From: an uncultured Eubacteriales bacterium
GTDB taxonomy: Bacteria; Bacillota; Clostridia; Oscillospirales; Acutalibacteraceae
DNA length: 64,000 bases
Direction of reading: 5' to 3'
Assembly (NCBI GenBank): GCA_934561055.1
Contig: CAKTFN010000002.1
Location: 1 to 64,000, forward strand
The position numbers were made by a program, and so were the translations under genes. The stretch's first letter is position 1; the number at the start of each line of letters is the position of its first letter. Positions 59,917 to 64,000 of the stretch are shown here, piece by piece. A model generated the notes under the pieces. That model did not search any database. It was not told the DNA's origin and worked only from the letters and a program-made list of their open reading frames with translations.

Positions 59917-60417
59917 ATGAAAAGATCGCTTATTGTTATTGATATGCAAAACGATTTTATCACCGGCTCCCTCGGAACCAAAGAAGCTCGTGAAATCGTT
60001 GAAAACGTAAAAAGAAAGATTGCACAATCCAAAGAAAACGGCGATGAAATCATCTTTACCCGTGACACTCACGGCGAAAACTACCTTTCAACCCCCGAAG
60101 GGAAAAATCTTCCCGTTGTTCATTGCGTAAAAGGAACAACAGGTTGGGAAATTGCCGAAGGACTTTACGAAAACGGTTGTGAAATCATCGATAAACCCTC
60201 TTTCGGATACACCGGTTGGAACAGATTTGACTTTGAAAAAGTCGAACTTTGCGGTCTTTGTACCGACATTTGCGTTGTTTCAAACGCTCTGATTTTGAAA
60301 GCATTCTTTCCCGAAGCCGAAATCTCCGTTGACCCTTCGTGCTGTGCCGGCGTAACTCCCGAAAGCCACGCCGCCGCACTCGAAACGATGAAAATGTGTC
60401 AAATCAAAATTATTTGA
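59917..60417 (+). CDS. Cysteine hydrolase, isochorismatase/nicotinamidase family
   Basis: A 166-residue amidase-like enzyme. Catalytic residues are Asp9 (VIDMQNDF), Lys72 (HCVKGTTGWE) and Cys119 (CGLCTDICVVSNAL). The nicotinamidase metal site DxHxxxH reads DTHGENY (Asp50, His52, Tyr56), so the last His is replaced by Tyr. Nicotinamide hydrolysis feeding pncB at 9.5 kb is possible, but the altered metal site leaves the substrate open. Confidence 0.85.
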   Translation: MKRSLIVIDMQNDFITGSLGTKEAREIVENVKRKIAQSKENGDEIIFTRDTHGENYLSTPEGKNLPVVHCVKGTTGWEIAEGLYENGCEIIDKPSFGYTGWNRFDFEKVELCGLCTDICVVSNALILKAFFPEAEISVDPSCCAGVTPESHAAALETMKMCQIKII

Positions 60418-60418
60418 C

Positions 60419-60474
60419 CGCAGACAAAAAACGAAAATTCTCCGCAGACAAAAGCTTTTTTGTCTGCGGTTTTT
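60419..60474 (+). terminator. Terminator of the cysteine hydrolase gene with duplicated arm
   Basis: CCGCAGACAAAA (60442-60453) pairs with TTTTGTCTGCGG (60458-60469), then five T. The same 12-base left arm also occurs at 60419-60430, so two left arms compete for one right arm. Confidence 0.85.
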
Positions 60475-60616
60475 GCTTTTGAGACAGCGTGTCTCATGAG
60501 TGAAAACTCACTTTTTCTCAGAGAATAAATTTATGAATATTGTGTTACAAAATTTTTAGGTTCCTACACATTTAATAAAAAACTGTAAATTTTTCACAAA
60601 AAACTTTTAATAGCCT

Positions 60617-60644
60617 TTGACTTTTTGCTCAAAAAGTCTATAAT
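60617..60644 (+). promoter_or_regulatory. Promoter with palindromic spacer (SGNH gene)
   Basis: TTGACT (60617-60622), 16 bp, TATAAT (60639-60644). GACTTTTT-gctc-AAAAAGTC (60619-60638) is a perfect inverted repeat filling the spacer, a likely repressor site. Leader about 95 nt; the flanking 60470-60616 shows nothing else. Confidence 0.6.
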
Positions 60645-60745
60645 TTATATTGTAACCGATGAATGATGAATGTCATCGGTTATTTCCGGCTTTATCAAAG
60701 GAGAAGTTTGAAAAAGCCGTTAACAGTGGTTACGGAGGAATCGTT

Positions 60746-62314
60746 ATGAAGAAAGCAAAGAGGATAATATCAATTTTATTGGTATTTGTTTTGTCGGTCG
60801 GAATTTTTTCCGTCGGCGCCGTTGCAAAAGAAGACGAAGGAAAGTGGATTGCCGCTTGGGGAACGTCTCCCGTTGATTTTTATATCTCGCTTGCGGATTA
60901 TGCGGACGGATTCATCGTCAACGGAAAAATCCCCGCCGGTTCTCTTTTGAGAACGGAACTCACCGTCACGGCTGCCGGAGAAATGCTCCGCCTTAAGTTT
61001 TCAAACGAATACGGTGACAAGGACGTGACATTTTCGCACGCCGTTGTTGCAAAAACGAACACTTCCAAAGCCGGCGCAATCTGGACAACAACGAAACGCG
61101 CGATTACCTTTGACGGAAGCACCGGCGTTACGATCCCGGCCGGAAAAAGCGTTTGGTCGGATCCGATTGCCATGAAAACCGACGCACTTGACAAACTCAC
61201 CGTCAGCATGTACTTCACGGAAGAAACTTATGTCAAAACCTGCGGTCTTTTCGGCGGCCAAACATATTTTTCATATTCCCTTCCGAAAAAGTCCGATTCA
61301 AGATACATGACAAATCCCTCCGAAGTCAGCATCGCAACAGGAACGAATACTTATCACATCATTCCCTTCCTTTCGCAAATCGACACCTATGCCGAAGATG
61401 ACGACGCTTATTCCGCCGTTTTCATCGGAGACTCAACTCTCGTCAACGGCATGACCGGCTATCTTTCGACCCGTCTTGTTGACGCAGGCGAAAACGACAT
61501 TGCGATTATCAACAAAGGAATCATGGGAAACCGCCTTTTCTACAAAGGAAACGGCCTCATCGGAAACCTTTACGGCGACGCACTTCTTGACCGTTTTTCA
61601 AGGGACGCTTTGAGCGTTACCGGCTGCGAACTCATCATCGTTAAAATCGGCGTCAACGATATTCTTCATCCCTCGTCAAAAAGCATGGGCGACAAAGCTC
61701 CATATGTTTCGGCAGAGGAAATCATTGAAGGTTATAAAAAACTCGTTGAAAAAGCGCACGAAAACGGAAAACGGATTTATTTCATGGAAATCACTCCGTG
61801 GAATGGCTACGTCCGTGACATTCTCGGAAACAAAAACGATATTGTTTGGACCGAAAGTCTTCAGGCAATGTGCGACACCTGCAACGACTGGATCAAAACC
61901 AATGACGTTGCCGACGGATACATTAACTCCGACTCGCTCGCAAACCCGGAAAACCCGACATCCTTCATCAACCAGTTCACAAAAGACGGAATCCACTTCA
62001 GCGAAGTCGGCGCTATCGCCTTTGCAGACTGCATTGACGTCGAAAAGATTTTCGGAATTGAAAATTCCAGAACCGCAGCCGAAATTTTCGGAATCGACCC
62101 CTTCAAAGCCTCAGCATCGGAGACAGTAAACAAAAAGCTTTTAAAGGTCAGGAATATCCTTTTGATTGTCCGCCAGCTCCTTTCAACGCTGAAAGTCGAA
62201 TATAAGCCGCTTCACAACCTTCTTGACCGAATCATCGGCTGGCTCCCGGACGAAAACGACATTGCCGAATCCGCCGAAAGAGCAGCAAACAGGGTTTCTT
62301 CATTTCGCATTTGA
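60746..62314 (+). CDS. Secreted SGNH/GDSL hydrolase
   Basis: A 522-residue exported esterase-like protein. Signal peptide about residues 1-26. Residues ~30-200 form a beta-rich N-terminal region; the SGNH core follows: FIGDSTLVNG (block I Ser), KGIMGNRLFY (block II Gly), VKIGVNDIL (block III Asn) and KDGIHFSEVG (block V Asp-His). Deacetylation of surface or plant polysaccharide is a usual role. ATG 60746 follows GGAGGAA; the longer frame has no signal peptide at its start. A hydrophobic/helical C-terminus of ~60 residues follows the core. Confidence 0.88.
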   Translation: MKKAKRIISILLVFVLSVGIFSVGAVAKEDEGKWIAAWGTSPVDFYISLADYADGFIVNGKIPAGSLLRTELTVTAAGEMLRLKFSNEYGDKDVTFSHAVVAKTNTSKAGAIWTTTKRAITFDGSTGVTIPAGKSVWSDPIAMKTDALDKLTVSMYFTEETYVKTCGLFGGQTYFSYSLPKKSDSRYMTNPSEVSIATGTNTYHIIPFLSQIDTYAEDDDAYSAVFIGDSTLVNGMTGYLSTRLVDAGENDIAIINKGIMGNRLFYKGNGLIGNLYGDALLDRFSRDALSVTGCELIIVKIGVNDILHPSSKSMGDKAPYVSAEEIIEGYKKLVEKAHENGKRIYFMEITPWNGYVRDILGNKNDIVWTESLQAMCDTCNDWIKTNDVADGYINSDSLANPENPTSFINQFTKDGIHFSEVGAIAFADCIDVEKIFGIENSRTAAEIFGIDPFKASASETVNKKLLKVRNILLIVRQLLSTLKVEYKPLHNLLDRIIGWLPDENDIAESAERAANRVSSFRI

Positions 62315-62343
62315 TTGATACAACAGAGAGAGATTATGATATA

Positions 62344-62386
62344 GCAAAGTCCTTCGGAAAAGTCCGGAGGACTTTGCACTTTATTT
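62344..62386 (+). terminator. Terminator of the SGNH gene
   Basis: GCAAAGTCCT (62344-62353) pairs with AGGACTTTGC (62368-62377); the T stretch is interrupted. Confidence 0.7.
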
Positions 62387-62472
62387 CGGATTTTTCTTCG
62401 TGCCTTTTTCGCTTTTTCGGCTCTCGTTTTTCAAAGCGGCGAACTTAACTTTGCCGCTTTTCTTTTTTAAAA

Positions 62473-62501
62473 TTGCAAAACACCCTTTCATATGTTATAC
62501 T
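62473..62501 (+). promoter_or_regulatory. Promoter of the 7TM sensor gene
   Basis: TTGCAA, 17 bp, TATACT; 36 bp before ATG 62538. Confidence 0.65.
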
Positions 62502-62537
62502 GATTTCGCAGTAATGAAAAAGGCAGGTGAAGCGGGT

Positions 62538-64000
62538 ATGAAAAAAAGCGGAAAACGAAAGTCGGCCGCCGTGCTGTTCGTCCTTTTTCTGATTGCAAGC
62601 GCAATCGTTTTACGAAACACCCGCTTTGAAGGTCACCCGAATTTGTCCGGCTACATAAGAAGCCTTATTTATATTTTTCTCATGTCCGCATGGTTTTTTT
62701 CAATCAGAAGAAGAATCGTTCAGCCGCAGGCTCGGCGCTATCTTTCCGCAATCGCCGCCCTCCTCCTCTTTTGGGTAATAATCAGAACCTGCAAGTTTTT
62801 TCTTCCCGTTCCCGCCTATCTGAACCGTTACTTTTGGTACCTTTTCTATCTTCCGATTATCTTCATCCCCGTCTTTTCGATTTTTGTTGCGTCCTCTCTC
62901 GGAAAGGGAGAAGACTTTCGCCTTCCCAAGGGTGAAAAGCTCCTTTATTTTCCGGCGGCGGCCTTGCTGATTCTCGTCCTTACGAATGATTTTCACAACC
63001 TTGTTTTTTCGTTTCCGGAAGGTATGGAACGATTCAACGAAAGCTACCTTTACTCTCCCGGAAGCTACATCGTTTTCGGCTTTGAAATTTTCTGTGCAAT
63101 CATTGCTCTTGTCATGATGATTCTCAAATGTAAAATTCCTCGCAGCAAAAGCTTTCATCTCCTTCCGACAATTCCTCTTTTTCTTGCGTTCATATACTCC
63201 GTTCTTTATGCGCTCAAGGTTCCCTGGCTTTATACCCTTGCCGGCGACATCACAATTTCGGTCAGCCTTCTCGTGATTCTCACCTATGAATGTTGCATAA
63301 GCTGCGGTTTGATTCAGTCAAACACAGATTACGACCTTCTTTTTTCCTCGGCAAAAATCAAGGCGCAAATCACCGACAGCGACCTTAATGTTCTTTTTTC
63401 CTCGGCATATTCCGACAAGCTTTCAAGAGAAGACCTTGAAAGCGGTGTTGCCGGAACGTTCCGCCTTGACCGAAACACCGTTCTCAAAAGCAACCAGATT
63501 CAAAAGGGCTTTGTTTTTTGGGAAGAGGACATTTCCGAACTTGCGGACACGATTGAACAGCTTGAGCTGACTCAGGAAGAGCTTCGTGACACGGGAGACG
63601 TTCTCAAAGCGGAAAGCGAACAAAAATCTCATTGGCTTCAGCTTTCGGAGCAAAACCGCCTTTACGACCTTGTTGAAAAAAAGACGTTTTCTCAGGTTTC
63701 CCTTCTCCATTCGCTGATTTCTCAAATCAGGGAGACGAACGACATCGCCGAAGCACGGCGGCTTCTCGGAAAAGTTGTTGCCGTCGGCACATATATAAAA
63801 AGAAAAAGCAACCTTATTTTTGTCGAAAGCAAGAAAAAGACTATTGCCGCCGGCGAGCTTCGCCTTTGTCTCAACGAAAGCGCCGTAAATCTCCGTCTTT
63901 GCGGTGCGGAATGCAAAGCGGTTTTCAACGTTGAAGGTCCGCTTTCCGCCGACTGTGCAAACACGGTTTATGACCTTTTCGAGGCCGTAATCGAAAAAAG
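62538..64000 (+). CDS. 7TM sensor protein, histidine-kinase-like, 3' truncated
   Basis: An open frame of 487 codons running off the window end. About seven hydrophobic segments occupy residues 8-265; the loop after helix 6 and the pattern resemble the 7TM input region of some clostridial sensor kinases. A PAS-like or linker segment follows (ITDSDLNVLFSSAYSD), then a long coiled coil (LADTIEQLELTQEELRDTGD) and a helical dimerisation-like part (FSQVSLLHSLISQIRE, GTYIKRKSNLIFVES). No standard H box is visible and the ATPase part lies beyond the end. GGTGAAG precedes ATG 62538. Kinase identity is inferred. Confidence 0.72.
   Translation, partial: MKKSGKRKSAAVLFVLFLIASAIVLRNTRFEGHPNLSGYIRSLIYIFLMSAWFFSIRRRIVQPQARRYLSAIAALLLFWVIIRTCKFFLPVPAYLNRYFWYLFYLPIIFIPVFSIFVASSLGKGEDFRLPKGEKLLYFPAAALLILVLTNDFHNLVFSFPEGMERFNESYLYSPGSYIVFGFEIFCAIIALVMMILKCKIPRSKSFHLLPTIPLFLAFIYSVLYALKVPWLYTLAGDITISVSLLVILTYECCISCGLIQSNTDYDLLFSSAKIKAQITDSDLNVLFSSAYSDKLSREDLESGVAGTFRLDRNTVLKSNQIQKGFVFWEEDISELADTIEQLELTQEELRDTGDVLKAESEQKSHWLQLSEQNRLYDLVEKKTFSQVSLLHSLISQIRETNDIAEARRLLGKVVAVGTYIKRKSNLIFVESKKKTIAAGELRLCLNESAVNLRLCGAECKAVFNVEGPLSADCANTVYDLFEAVIEK

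Noticed and set aside
1..64000. tRNA, rRNA, tmRNA and IS-element genes
   Set aside because: Looked for T-loop/acceptor patterns, rRNA cores, and transposase-like proteins; none was seen by eye, though a covariance or profile scan would be needed to exclude small RNAs.

Overview
The window reads as the chromosome of an uncultured, low-to-mid GC, Gram-positive anaerobe of the class Clostridia (Ruminococcaceae/Oscillospiraceae-like gut lineage). The evidence is the gene content (hrcA-grpE-dnaK-dnaJ behind a perfect CIRCE element, rpsF-ssb-rpsR, lepA-hemW, a G5/3D cell-wall protein, CotH, an AbrB-type regulator, a TSCPD protein, lipobox-type binding proteins), the strong Shine-Dalgarno sites, and many TTGACA/TATAAT promoters with 17 bp spacing. 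This placement is inferred; no rRNA or tRNA gene was seen. Most of the window is ordinary housekeeping and transport DNA, with a few accessory islands.

Layout. 1-3.1 kb: end of trmL, a cation efflux protein, a membrane phosphoesterase and a membrane protein. 3.3-8.3 kb (minus): a compact biosynthetic operon of two AMP-forming ligases, a stand-alone condensation-type acyltransferase and an acyl carrier protein. 8.7-11 kb (minus): a pseudouridine synthase and nicotinate phosphoribosyltransferase. 11.4-14.8 kb (plus): a small HTH regulator followed by a 32-bp RNA hairpin, then lepA and hemW. 14.87-15.23 kb: a compact locus with a 33-residue hydrophobic peptide, a leader that can switch its ribosome site on or off, and a convergent small-RNA promoter sharing one bidirectional terminator; it looks like a type I toxin-antitoxin locus. 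15.3-16.5 kb: patatin-like phospholipase. 16.6-22.3 kb (minus): BmpA-type nucleoside ABC importer with xanthine phosphoribosyltransferase, a purine salvage unit. 22.6-23.7 kb: G5/3D protein. 23.8-26.6 kb (plus): an isolated phage-derived tail-fibre/endolysin/holin module with its own promoter and terminator.

26.6-30 kb (minus): alkaline phosphatase and a CotH-family protein. 30.1-31.3 kb: rpsF-ssb-rpsR. 31.3-34.8 kb (minus): a large secreted VWA/thrombospondin-type-3 protein whose body is far more AT-rich than its N-terminus. 35-40 kb (minus): flavodoxin-like pair, a secreted WD/propeller-like protein and a polar amino-acid ABC importer; then a GPH-type symporter (plus). 41.6-46.6 kb (minus): the heat-shock operon. 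46.7-51.9 kb (minus): one five-gene operon of response regulator, histidine kinase, VTC-type polyphosphate polymerase, DUF4956 membrane protein and a Cthe_2159-like lipoprotein. 52.3-57.1 kb: Rossmann-fold protein, kinase-less sensor-like protein and rsmA (minus), facing galE through overlapping head-to-head promoters. 57.4-59.2 kb (minus): AbrB-type regulator with an ABC-2 exporter. 59.3-64 kb (plus): TSCPD protein, cysteine hydrolase, SGNH hydrolase and a truncated 7TM sensor.

The most promising unusual items are the convergent small-peptide/small-RNA locus at 14.87-15.23 kb, the orphan lysis module, the dissociated ligase/condensation cluster, and the two-component-controlled polyphosphate polymerase operon.
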